Positions 8,435 through 18,089 of a stretch of DNA of 21,775 nt are shown here, piece by piece. The notes beneath the pieces were generated by a model. The model saw only the letters and a list, made by a program, of their open reading frames with translations, did not search any database and was not told the origin of the DNA. Source of the DNA: Plakobranchus ocellatus. Lineage: Eukaryota; Mollusca; Gastropoda; Plakobranchidae. The position numbers and the translations under genes were made by a program. The stretch covers positions 49,864 to 71,638 of the forward strand of contig BLXT01004463.1 in the NCBI GenBank assembly GCA_019648995.1, given 5' to 3'. The number at the start of each line of letters is the position of its first letter. Within the stretch, counting starts at the first letter, position 1.

Positions 8435-8692
8435 TCAGAGTTTGCTACCTTTAATAGATGTGTTCGGTAAGATATAACCTAAACAGCTACTTAACAGAGC
8501 TGTCCAAAGTGTTTGGTTATTTGTAGAAACCGTGATGTTATACAAACTTGTAGAGACGACCAGGAAGATAATAGATCTACATGTTTGACACCAAAACACA
8601 GCAATGCTTTGAGGAACACGTCCAAAAAATCTCCGTAGCACACCGACGTTGTTTTCATCGCCAACATTAGCAACATTTGAAGACTCATTCAT
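8435..8692 (-). CDS. Small membrane-type protein of 85 residues
   Basis: This intact frame sits between the integrase and the penton with 19 and 2 bases of spacing. Two hydrophobic segments are visible, about 40-55 (SIIFLVVSTSLYNITV) and 62-76 (LWTALLSSCLGYILP), after a polar Asn-rich N-terminus and a basic RRFFGR patch. This suggests a small membrane-associated or virion protein. I do not know its function. Polintons often encode one such short protein in the capsid gene cluster. Its tight packing and its ATG support it as a real gene. A second ATG at 8688 opens another frame, which is not favoured. Confidence 0.7.
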   Translation of the reverse strand: MNESSNVANVGDENNVGVLRRFFGRVPQSIAVFWCQTCRSIIFLVVSTSLYNITVSTNNQTLWTALLSSCLGYILPNTSIKGSKL

Positions 8693-8711
8693 TGTGTTCT
8701 ATAAGGTCTTT

Positions 8712-9729
8712 TTAATGAATCCAAGAATCAAAGTCGGTACCATAGCCCAACCACCGCACTAACAGTTTTTTTTCCATCTCTGCTTTTGCGTAAAATCTTC
8801 TCGACTTTATAGTCATGAGGCTTCCCGATTTTCTGTAACTCTTCCTCATAGAAGGTTCCTTTAATATCATTATCATTATAATCTGTAATGACGTAAGTCA
8901 CAGGAACTGTCTTGCGCACTACTTTCGCGCGGAATGTTTCAACAGTCCAAGCACGTAAATAGCCTTTACTAAAACATCTGCGTGCACGGGCAAGTCTCAC
9001 AAAATTCCCAACCTTTAGCTTGCGTATCTTGGTTTTTGTTTTCGTAGACCCATACAAAGTTTGCCAAACTTCTTCTTGATTCTGTCTATTTACTGAGGCT
9101 GGGCTTCTTTTGATGCTGTGGTGATAAGAGTTGTTGTAACTGTTCACCAGATCTTGGAGGACGTCTAAATATCGGTAATGTCTTGTTTTTGTAAAATAAC
9201 GAAACATTTTTGTTTTTAAAGTGCGATGCCATCTTTCTAAAACAGCTGCTTTGGTTTCAGCATTTTCTGTCGTAAAGAAACGAATGGAATGAGCTTTGAG
9301 AAAATTTATAAATACTTTGTTTAAAAATTCCGAGCCTTTGTCCATAACAATATCATTCGGTTTACGTCCACATGAAGCAATAATAGAATTTAACGCATCA
9401 ACTGTAGCTTTACCAGTTTTATCCTTAATTGGTACAGCCCATGCGTATTTAGAAAATACATCGATGCAGGTAAACAGATATCTTTGTCCTTTGTTCGCAT
9501 TTTTCAGGTTCTGCAAATCAACTAAATCGACCTGCCACTGTGCATCGATACCTGCAACAATAAACTTTCTCCTGAGAATTTTTTTTCTTTGCGGTTTATG
9601 TAATGTATAAGTATCTCTATACTGAAGCCACTCCAAAGCTTTCTTGTTAGAAACACCGGCCTGCCGTGCTAGTTTGTTCACACCACCAAATCCTCCTGTG
9701 GATGCTGGATCATAATATATACGTTCTAT
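8712..9729 (-). pseudogene. Polinton DDE integrase with C-terminal chromodomain remnant; start codon lost and 3' frameshift
   Basis: This retroviral-type (rve) integrase would insert the element and make the 6-bp duplication. Counting from codon 9727-9729, the N-terminus has IYYDPAS and FGGV typical of Polinton integrases, then DTYTLHKP. The catalytic triad is complete: D68 in WQVDL, D130 in VMDKGSEF and E165 in AVLERWHRT, a DD(34)E spacing. The C-terminal part has YNNSYHHSIKRSPA, an SH3-like basic region and DYKVEKILRK, the start of a chromodomain. An eight-A run on the coding strand (8766-8773) then shifts the frame. The remaining chromodomain residues, with a WLGYGTDFDSW motif, are read in the next frame to TAA 8712-8714, while the original frame stops at 8728. 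No in-frame ATG exists; ATA stands at 9727-9729 where the start is expected, three bases past the TAA of the upstream gene. Confidence 0.95.
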
Positions 9730-9732
9730 CTT

Positions 9733-10444
9733 TTAGTAAGGTGTCCACAACTTCAACGAACGTTTTGACTGAGTCTTAACAGGTTTCCTCTCTTGTAATT
9801 TTTCAGGACTCTGTGTGAAGGACTTTTCTGGTGTTTCCGTGACCTGATCACTACCTAGCGGACTCGTTGCACTGGTGTGATTACTGCCGGCACCTAACAG
9901 TTTACGAGGTACGTTTTCAGCAATTAAAATATCCTGAAACTCTTTCCAGCCTGTAGGAAAAGCTTTATCCTCTCTTGGTTTATAACGAAGCGCCTCGCTT
10001 ACTAGATCTGTTAGATTCGAACCTTGTATCCAATCACTTTTATATTTTATTTCGCCCCGACTATTCCAGTCGAGTTCTGAATTGGCACGTAGTCGCCTGA
10101 GAAAAAGCTCACCTTTTTCTTCAACGGCTTTGGTAACGAATCAACCACTTCATTTGTAATGTTTTCCTTCCGTTCATGAGAATTCCTTGGTTCTGAAATT
10201 TCGACGCGACCGATCGGTCGGTTTCGATAATTATCCACTAGGTGTAAATATCGTGTCAACACTTCACGATACCTCTGCAGTTTATCGTAGTCACTAACAC
10301 CTTCTCGGCTGTGTAATATGTCCTGCATTTCCCTATCAAGAGCGCTTATACTCTCTACTCTAGGATCGGGTATTGGTTTAACAAACTGTTGGTCTGATCT
10401 TGCTGTCTCTGATGCTCTAACTCTTTGGGGTCTATCAGCACCAT
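9733..10444 (-). pseudogene. Conserved Polinton gene of unknown function, two frameshifts
   Basis: Coding is spread over several frames. ATG 10444 opens MVLIDPKELE. After a shift near 10405-10430 the frame carries IPDPRVESISALDREMQDIL, a DYDKLQRYREVLTRYL helix and YRNRPIGRVE. After a second shift near 10100-10130 come LDWNSRGEIKYK, QGSNLTDLVSEALR and GWKEFQDIL, ending in a basic SKRSLKLWTPY before TAA 9733. From memory, a protein with this MVLIDP... LDREM... WN..GE...G-S-N order recurs in animal Polintons beside the integrase, but no function is known to me. The middle is helical and the tail basic, which would suit a structural or DNA-binding protein. It starts 18 bases after the stop of the basic gene and ends three bases before the integrase. 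Confidence 0.8.
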
Positions 10445-10461
10445 TTTCTTAACGTGCTCCA

Positions 10462-10779
10462 TTACTTTGCGAGTAAAGATCCAAGTAAACCTAAAACTGG
10501 TACAAGCAGTGAGTTAAGAAATCCGCCTGTCTGTAAAATCTGTCTTTTCCTTTTTACCGAGATGGCTTTAGAAGCTAAAGTTCTGAGTTTGTCTCTGTGG
10601 CGCCTCAAGCGCTGCTTTTCCGATGACTTCAGTGGAACGTTCCCGTGCAGTGTGTTCAAGCAACACTCACACAGACTGTCAATGAGGCTCTTATCTGCCT
10701 TTTTTATTATGGCATTAACGACCGGTAGGGACCGCCGGTTTGCCTTCGCTATGTTTCTTTTCCTGTGTGCGGGAATCAT
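10462..10779 (-). CDS. Small basic protein with hydrophobic C-terminal tail
   Basis: This intact 105-residue protein is rich in Arg and Lys (RKR, NRR, RLRRHR, KRKR). It ends in a Gly-Gly-Phe step followed by a hydrophobic helix (LLVPVLGLLGSLL, 91-103). The layout of basic body plus C-terminal hydrophobic or amphipathic helix recalls small virion proteins that bind DNA and touch membrane. I recall similar GGFL-tailed proteins in other Polintons but know no proven function. Its ATG overlaps the ATPase stop in an ATGA (10776-10779), so the two were probably expressed from one transcript. No lesions are seen. Confidence 0.8.
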   Translation of the reverse strand: MIPAHRKRNIAKANRRSLPVVNAIIKKADKSLIDSLCECCLNTLHGNVPLKSSEKQRLRRHRDKLRTLASKAISVKRKRQILQTGGFLNSLLVPVLGLLGSLLAK

Positions 10780-11402
10780 TTTCGTTTGGTCGGTACGTAA
10801 ACGATTTGCTTCGAATCACATGGAAAAATGGTCGTTTTCAATCTGAGATTATCAGGTGTGCATTGTTTCAAATCTAGAAGTAAATAGCCGTGTGGGACGT
10901 GCGTTGCGTCTTTATAAGCTTCCTCTACGTACTTTGAGTTTCCAGGGCACACTTGCCTTGCCAGATAAGATATTTGTGACATATCACGTGGGTTTTTTAA
11001 CACTACTAAATAATGGCTGTTAAGACTTAAAGTTCTCTGTTGCTTGTTGTTCCCAAACAGATTTTGCACAATGTGGATTACACTTATGTTTTTATGGTGA
11101 CTCCCTTTCGTAAACAAATCTGTTAAAGACTTGTCTGCTTCATTCATCAAATCATCCACAATGACTAAACGCGGTTTGTTATCAGTGCTCTGTATGCCAG
11201 GTAACCCTTCACAGAAAGTAACCTTGTGTGAAACATCTCAGTAGCTTGTTTGCTTAACACCATAACACCAAATCACTTCCTCAGGTACAGGTGTCACCAT
11301 TGAACTGAGATACTGCAACAACGTCTTTACGAAGTATGTCTTTCCACTCCCTGTTCCTCCTGAAACCATACAAGTGAAAGGATGTTTCCACCTCGGGTCC
11401 AT
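10776..11402 (-). pseudogene. Genome-packaging ATPase (FtsK/HerA, A32-like), one nonsense codon
   Basis: The frame runs from ATG 11402 (MDPRWKHPF) for 209 codons. Walker A is VSGGTGSGKT (14-22). Walker B is RLVIVDDL (78-85). The C-terminal half carries LFTKGSHHKNISVIHIVQNL, where the conserved Thr/His/His and Gln-Asn sensor sit, then LNSHYLVVLKNPRD and the family's end HGYLLLDL and IFPCD. The motor would pump the linear genome into preformed capsids. The only lesion is a TGA at 11238-11240 (codon 55), between Walker A and Walker B, so any product would lack most of the motor. It is the first gene of the minus-strand block and diverges from PolB across about 104 bp. Its stop overlaps the next ATG. 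Confidence 0.95.
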
Positions 11403-11506
11403 TTTTATAAATAGTAAATTCTGTCCAATAATTAATATTATGTACAAAATTAATCCTTTGTTTTTGTATTTCGTCCCACAGGTTAAGAAGTGGCCTGTCT
11501 TCACTC
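11403..11506. promoter_or_regulatory. Presumed divergent promoter between ATPase and PolB
   Basis: This is the only place where the two transcription directions diverge, so a two-way promoter is expected here. The 104 bp are AT-rich, with a CCAAT at about 11428 and several TATA-like stretches, though none is convincingly placed. On the plus strand the pyrimidine-rich stretch ending in CCCACAG (about 11460-11481) resembles a splice acceptor and might serve a 5' leader intron of PolB. This is inference from layout. Confidence 0.35.
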
Positions 11507-14500
11507 ATGGATGTATTCAAGTGTGAGGATCGCCCCGCCGTCTTCAGCCTGAGGCGTAACCTCACAAGACATGTGCGATAGAAACACAGCCAGGGCAAGG
11601 ATGAACGCTTTATATGTGATGACTGTGGGGCCTCCTTCTCAAGATTCGATAATTTGAATCAACATCTTAGAGAGAGACATACCGATCCAGTAATAAATTT
11701 CCTCTGTGATCGCTGTGGGCTTGGTTTCTCAAGACAAAAACTTTTGATAAGACATAGGTGCGACGCAGTTTCCGTGAAAAAGGATGCGCGAAAGAGAAAG
11801 AATGCAAGACAGGGTGAAAGGGTTCCTAAAAGACGCAGGCATAGTAACGATATACTCAAACAATACCGCCCTGATAATGTAGCAGATGATCTGGAGGGTG
11901 AGGCTGTTGACAACATCATTTCACTCCTAGAGGAGGACGGTGTTCGGGAGATATACCGGAACCATTGGACTTCTCTGCGTACCCACTATAGGAAGGGCCC
12001 CAATCACTCGCATTACACTTTTAGATGCGACTCTCAGACTGAACCCTCTTGGGAGCGATGGCTGAGTTCAGTTTTCTCCAGACAAGAGAAACGGTTCAAA
12101 CTCAACCTCATCCATAGTTTTGTGCTGTACAACAGAGAAGCCGATGAGTTTCGCTTTTTTCACGCCTCCAAAAATAACGCTAGAGTGTGGGATAAACCGA
12201 AAACAATCTGTCGTTTTCGGGATATCAACATAATTGTTGATGATCTCAAAGCAGTTGATACTCTCGAGTATGCCCGGCAACAAAGACCTAATACTGTTCA
12301 CAGCGTGACATCCACAACGTTTTACGTTGATAAGTTGCCGGACTTCCCGATCGGCGGATGCTGCTTTGAGGATCCCATGCCACCGTACATGTTGCAAAAC
12401 AAAACGATCGTCCCTTTCATCATCGACACAAACCATCATCAACTGTATGATGATCGGCTTTGCTTTTTTCGATGCATGGCAGCTCATCAGACAGGTACAC
12501 GTCGATGTGTTGAAGCGCGTGCTCGAGCTCTATTTCGTCAATGGACTGACACGTCTGTGGATGAATTTGATGGAATAAACTTGTGGGAGCTCGATGAACT
12601 TGAAGATGTGTTTAAAGTAGACATCGATGTGTTCGAGTTCAAGTACGATCCTCCGTGTCTCGTCCAACATAGACGAAGTTCTTATAAACACGTAGACGTA
12701 CTGCATTTACTTCTAGTCCACGGGTGTCATTTCTCATACATTTCTGATATTGACGCAGTCGCCCACGCTTCTGGGTGTGAGAAATGTGGCAAGCAGTACA
12801 AAGAAAAAAAGAAGTTAATATGGCACGAGAAAAGATGCGCTGGGGACGAGACAAAGCGTTATTATCCTGGAGGCGTGTATCACCCGAATCCGACTCCCCT
12901 GGCTGATGAGGGTGTTCCGGTAGAGACTGGTTTTGTTTACCCATTTCGAGCCACATATGACTTTGAATGTTATTTTACAAAAAGTGACATCCCAACTACA
13001 AGTACAGCGAAAACATCATACACCGCTCGTCATGTCCCTTTGTCGGTTAGCGTGTGTTCGAATGTCCCTGGATTTGAAAATCCCAAGTGCTTGATTTCCC
13101 GATGGGGATCCCCAAAGTCTTGTGGATCGCGTGGGTGAATACCTTGAAGAAATTTCGACTTCAGCGTTTCAAATCTTAAGAGACACATGTTTCAAAGACG
13201 CCTTTGGGTATCTTGAAACATTAAGAGAAGAAGATGATAAAGGTCGGGTCAATTTAAAAACCACATTACTTAAATACCTCTCTCAGTTACCTGTTGTGGG
13301 CTTTAATTCGGGGAAGTATGATAACAACGTCATCAAACCTTACTTCGCCCAAAGTTTTTTTGATATCCGAGGTTGATGACTGTGAATCAGATAGCGAATG
13401 TGGCAATAGCTTAAGACAATGGGGTAAACGGTTTGTGATAAAAAAGAACAATGAGTTTATGGCCGTCAGTACACCATTTCTCAAATTTTTGGACATCACA
13501 AACTTCATAGCCCCGGGTTTCTCCTACGCTAAATATCTGGCGGCGTACGAGGTTGAAAAACAAAAGGGTTTCTTCCCGTACGGATACATAACTAGCATTG
13601 AGAAACTCGATGAGACAAGCCTACCTCCCAGAGATGCTTTTTATAGCTCCCTACGCAACTCTGAGCTTCCCGTACAAAACTATGACTATGTTTGTAAGGT
13701 TTGGAAAGAAAGTGGTATGACGAGCCTGAGAGATTTGTTGATCTGGTACAACAATAAAAACACTCGTCCTTTCATAGAGGCCTTAGTAAAACAGTGTGAG
13801 TTTTACAAAACGCTAGGCCTTGATATGTTGAAGGACGCTGTAAGTGTACCGGGTCTGACTCTCATGTATCTCTTCAAAACCATGCCTCGAGCTCACTTTT
13901 TCTCCCTCATTCGTGAGAAAGACAAAGACTTGCATGAGGAGCTGAGAAAGCAAATAGTTGGTGGTCCCTCAATAATTTTCCATCGCTATCACGAGAAGTG
14001 GATCACTAAGCTTCGATGGGAGAGTGGTAAGGCCGTCCAGAGTCTCGTGGGCTATGACGCGAACAGTTTCTACCTGTGGGCTATATCACAAGAAATACCC
14101 ACAGAACACCCTGTGCGTAGAAGAAAAGAAAACGATTTTCAGCCAGAAGGGATAGACAGGTACGGTCGGTTATCTAGAAAATGGCTTGAATGGGTTGCTA
14201 CAAGGAAAATACCACCATTCGCCATAAGTTCAACGCTAGAGAAAAACAGCTCGGTGCAAGGCACATTGGTGTCGATGGATGGAATGCAGACAACAGAATT
14301 GTCTATCAGTTTCATGGATGTTTCTTTCATGGACACGAGTGCCATAAGACCGCGGGTTGTGGTGATGTTAACCTTACCAACGGGAAGAGTTTCCAAGAAC
14401 TCCGCGAGACGACCGCTGAAATAACTCAATATCTCCGGGAGGAAGTTGGTGTGAAGGTTGTTGAGATGTATGAGTGTGAGTGGGAGGAGATGAAAGAGGG

Positions 14501-15818
14501 TAACAATGAAATTGTTAATTTCATCAAGGTACATTTACCCCAGTCACCTTCCCCATTCTCAGACTCATCGCCTCAAACAAATATGTCTAACCTTCGAGAT
14601 ATTTACGACGGTTATCTCTACGGCTTGGTCCGATGTGATATCAAAGTGCCTGAGTCGCTGCGAAGCCACTTTAGCGAGATGCCTCCTATTTTTTAAAAGA
14701 TCGACGTCTCTAGCGAAGATATTGGCCAATTTATACGCGACTTTGCCGATGAGCATAAGCTTCTCGGGCGATCTCGCCGGACTCTAATCGGAAGCTTTAT
14801 CGATAAAAACATATTCCTGGCAACACCGCTTCTGAGATGGTATCTAAAGCACGGCCTTGTTGTTGGTGAGATTTATGAGGTTGTGGAGTACACACCAACA
14901 AGGTGTTTCCAGGGGTTTGCCGATATAGTTTCTGAAAACAGAAGGCGAGGAGATCTTGATCCGACTAAAGCCATTCTTGCGGAAACATTTAAACTTCTTG
15001 GAAACTCTGCCTACGGCAAGTCATTAGAAAATCTAGAGAACCGACGCGATGTAGCCTATTCAATGGGGAGGGATGTTGGAAAACTTGTCAACAGCCGTCT
15101 TTTCAGGACATGAACCTCTCTAGATCACAATGATCTTTTCGAGATAGAAAGCGCTAAAAGCAAAGTCAGATGGAACTTGCCCTTGCAAATCGGATTTTTC
15201 GTTTCTCAATACGCGAAACTACGCATGCTACAGTTCCATTATGACTTTGTGGACAAGTTCGTGTCCAGAGATGACTATCAGCTCTGTGAGATGGACACGG
15301 ACTCGTTGTACATGGCGCTTTCCGGCAACTCTCTTGAAGAGTTGGTAAACCCTCACCTTCTTCAGAGGTTCTATCGAGAATACCTGCAGTGGTTCCCTGC
15401 TAGATCCTGTGACGCTCACCACGAGGAATTTGTCTCCGCTTGTTCTCGTGGTGAGGCTTGGAACCCGCGTCCTTGCTGTAAAGAACGCAACACTTTCGAT
15501 AAAAGGACGCCGGGTTTATTCAAGATAGAATTTGTCGGGGACGATATGGTAGCCCCTTGCTGCAAAACCTATTTCGCCTTTGGGGAGAAAAATAAAATAA
15601 GTTGTAAAGGGTTAAATAAAAATTTAAATGATATAGAGAAGCATAAATATTTAAATGTTTTAAAATATAGGCGAAATGGTAGAGGTTTGAACAAAGGTTT
15701 TCGGTCTTGCGGAAACGCTGTTTTCACATACGTGCAAGAAAGAGCATTTTTATCTTTCTTGTACATCAAGCGGAGGGTATGTGAAGATGGTGTTTCAACA
15801 GAACCTTTATTGGTTTAA
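11507..15818 (+). pseudogene. Protein-primed family B DNA polymerase (Polinton PolB) with N-terminal zinc fingers, heavily broken
   Basis: About 1,437 codons lie in three frames. The N-terminus has a damaged C2H2-like finger (11522-11575, one Cys position is Arg), a good C2H2 finger near 11608-11673 (C-x2-C-x12-H-x4-H) and two C2HC fingers (about 11711-11767, 12773-12838). An LCFFRCMA stretch near 12460 resembles the OTU-like insert seen in Polinton polymerases. Exo I is YDFECY (about 12955), Exo II GFNSGKYDNN (about 13300) and Exo III lies near 13490-13530. Motif A is GYDANSFYLW (14050-14079), then FHGCFFHGHEC, motif B KLLGNSAYGK (14991-15020) and motif C MDTDSLYM (15291-15314). Lesions: TAG 11579-11581, shift near 13100, shift at a T7 run (13355-13361), shift at 14190-14215, TAA 14694-14696 and TGA 15111-15113. 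In life it would copy the linear element from a terminal protein primer. Confidence 0.96.
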
Positions 15819-16361
15819 TTATCCTTTAGAATGTCGTGTTTAACAGTCCAAATCACACCTATGTCTTGTCTATATTCACTCGGGTTTTTATTAAAATATC
15901 AAGCTTCCCCGTTAAAAAAAAAAAACTTTCTGATCTTAATTTCCATCATAATTAAGCCTTTTGGACTGAAGTTATATCTCTATCCAACCTGTAAAATACT
16001 TGACTAATTATTTTCTCGAGCAAGTATGTATCATGACATTATTAGGTGATATAAACCGTTTGTATAAATGCGTGTGTGTGAATATTAATCTTTATTTTTT
16101 GTATTTTTAACATTTTTTGTTGTTGAAATACACAAAACATGTAAATAAACAGATGTCTTAATCTTACAAAGGTATTCATTTGTTTATTCGTCACAAACCG
16201 TTCGTAGCAATATAGCGTCCAGATATGTTCGATTGCTGTGTCTGTTGTGTTAAATGTCCGTGTGTGTCTTTATTTTTTGTATTCTATGTTATGACTTCTC
16301 GTCAGTATTTTATCAGTATGTGGACAACTCTAATGATTTTTTAGGTCGTGTGAAATCACAA
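15819..16361. other. Non-coding stretch between PolB and right TIR
   Basis: No reading frame of interest is present on either strand. The stretch is AT-rich and contains an AATAAA at 16144-16149 that could end the PolB transcript 325 bp past its stop. A weak direct repeat (GTGTGTG...CTTTATTTTTTGTAT) occurs near 16070 and 16260. Confidence 0.6.
16144..16149 (+). terminator. Possible PolB polyadenylation signal (AATAAA)
   Basis: A canonical AATAAA lies downstream of the PolB stop and before the right TIR. In AT-rich sequence the hexamer is expected by chance, so the support is positional only. Confidence 0.3.
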
Positions 16362-16961
16362 AAAGCAGTTAGCACCTTCAGATTCCAATTGACCTGATCC
16401 TCTTGAGATTGTTTGGTTTATAAAGTTGGATTATGACACCATAGTCAAGGACTTCATAGTAATATCTTATACAGACAAGGTCATCTTATATTCCTCTATT
16501 CACACGGTTGGGGAGAATGCGACTTTTAAGTCTTTTTTTTTTTTTTTTTGTTTTTTGGACGGAGCCGGTCCTTTGGGAAAATAACAAAGACATAGCTAAA
16601 CAAACAAAAATTCATTCCAATTCCATGACATCAGTGCCAAGGACGCTCTACCAATACCTCAGGTAGACATAGTCATCTCGTATGCCTCTATCCACTCACT
16701 GGGGAAAGAACGCGACTCCTAAGTTGCTAAGGTCCTGTAATGACGTCAGACTCAAAGACGCCATACTAGTCTCTCATTTAGACAAGGTCATCTCCTATTC
16801 CTCTATCTCAACGATTGGGAAAAACGCGACTCCTAAATTGTTAAGGTCATGTTTTTCGCTGACTCAGGGAAATTAACAAAGACATAGAGCAAAAAGTTTT
16901 GGTCACAGGAGCTAAAGATTATATAGCTCCAGGGCGCGAAATTGGTCCAGCCCTTACTACT
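16362..16961 (-). repeat. Polinton right inverted terminal repeat
   Basis: This is the inverted partner of 2062-2739, ending ...CCTTACTACT at 16961. It contains the same subrepeats: the GCGAC(T)CCTAA block starts at 16519, 16712 and 16826, the last two 114 bp apart as in the left TIR. A poly-T tract at about 16532-16548 and lack of one segment make it shorter than the left TIR. Confidence 0.92.
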
Positions 16962-17655
16962 AATATTTATGTTTTGACGATATAGCTGTAACAATTGCTC
17001 CCTTTAGCGCATTTAGACTTTGTCGAAACATCTCACATTCTCAAAACTGTTACGATCTTTTTACAGAAGCAAAAAAGATGGCCAATGACACACTATGCCT
17101 TGTTATAATCTTCTTGGAGAAAAAAAATACAGCCGACTATGCCTTTTTTTCCTTGGTTCTGGCACTGGCGTAAAAATGCTGGAAAACATTTGAATGATTT
17201 TATGACAAGCAGTTTAGACAATACATTTGGGGGGAAAGTATTGAAGCAAGGAAAAGGAAGTATATAAACAATGAGATCAAAGAAGCCAAAAATAATGAAG
17301 AGTAATAAATGGATAATTTTACTGATTATAATAATTTTTCTAGAACAAGAAAGTTCACAAAATAAAAGAGAACGCGTTGTTTGAAAAGAAGGTTAAAAAG
17401 ACTTAAGCATAGTGTGTTCAAGTTGGAAATCAAGGATTTATTAACTCATGAGTATTAAAATGAAACTACATAAATGTTAAACTTTAGCTTGCATGTAGAG
17501 TGTGCATAATGCCCTCTTATGACATTTTTTCATCAGAATCAATAATTCAATAATCTTAATTTAATCATTGATTTTGACTTTGATTTTGATTTTGATGCAA
17601 GTGTAACATCTAAAAAATAGTTTGGTATGGTGGCACTTAGAACTTGACGATGTGG
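16962..17655 (+). repeat. Target-site duplication and right half of the interrupted host repeat
   Basis: AATATT (16962-16967) is the second target-site copy. The rest (TATGTTTTGACGATATAGCTG... GTTACGATCTTTTTACAGAAGC... GCAAGTGTAACATC...) matches 21089-21775 continuously and resumes the repeat broken at 2061. No coding capacity is seen. Confidence 0.88.
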
Positions 17656-18088
17656 GTGAGTGTGTATGTGTGTGTGAAAAGGGGGGGGGGAGAGATGAAA
17701 CAGTCTATATAAAGATAGTCTTCAACAGCCGGGGCATGATTGAAATTCTACATTTATATATTCATCTGTTTCAGGGAGAGCACTACTTACAGACTTTTCA
17801 CTTATAATAAGAACCGGAAAAATATTAAGAAAAAGAAAAAAATGAATAGGTAAAAGAAGAAAAAAAGCTCGCCGAAATCTGATAATAAAAACTAATGATG
17901 ACCTTGTAAAAGGTGGCACCTGGATGTATTCATAATTTTGATTACATGTAGGCCTAGTCTAGATCTTTAACTTAGGATCAATGTAGACACAGAATCATTA
18001 AAACCTAGTATCGTTTTCATTCATATTAACGCTAGCCAAATGGATAACCTTACGAATCTACCACTAGATGGAGTTCGATAAAGCACTG
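17656..18088. other. Unique flank, nothing recognised
   Basis: AT-rich sequence with a short poly-G run near 17680-17690. No credible reading frame, RNA gene or repeat match was found by eye. Confidence 0.5.
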
Positions 18089-18089
18089 T

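Larger units (their letters stand above)
2062..16961. mobile_element. Polinton/Maverick (adintovirus-like) element, near full-length, inactivated
   Basis: This 14,900-bp element has inverted terminal repeats beginning AGTAGTAAGG, a 6-bp target-site duplication, and the diagnostic gene set. That set is protein-primed PolB, DDE integrase with chromodomain remnant, FtsK/HerA-type packaging ATPase, adenain-like protease, double jelly-roll major capsid protein, penton-like single jelly-roll protein and Px-like core protein. Ten genes run on the minus strand in one packed block and PolB runs the other way. Polintons are virus-like self-synthesising transposons. Because this one has both capsid proteins it could once have formed particles. 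Nonsense codons and frameshifts in six genes, and a mismatch in the duplication, show that the copy is now defective. The length is within the usual 15-20 kb range, at its lower edge. Confidence 0.97.

Noticed and set aside
5488..15818. Alternative genetic code or programmed recoding to explain the in-frame stops
   Set aside because: All three stop codons occur inside genes and frameshifts sit beside them, several at homopolymers, so random decay is simpler.
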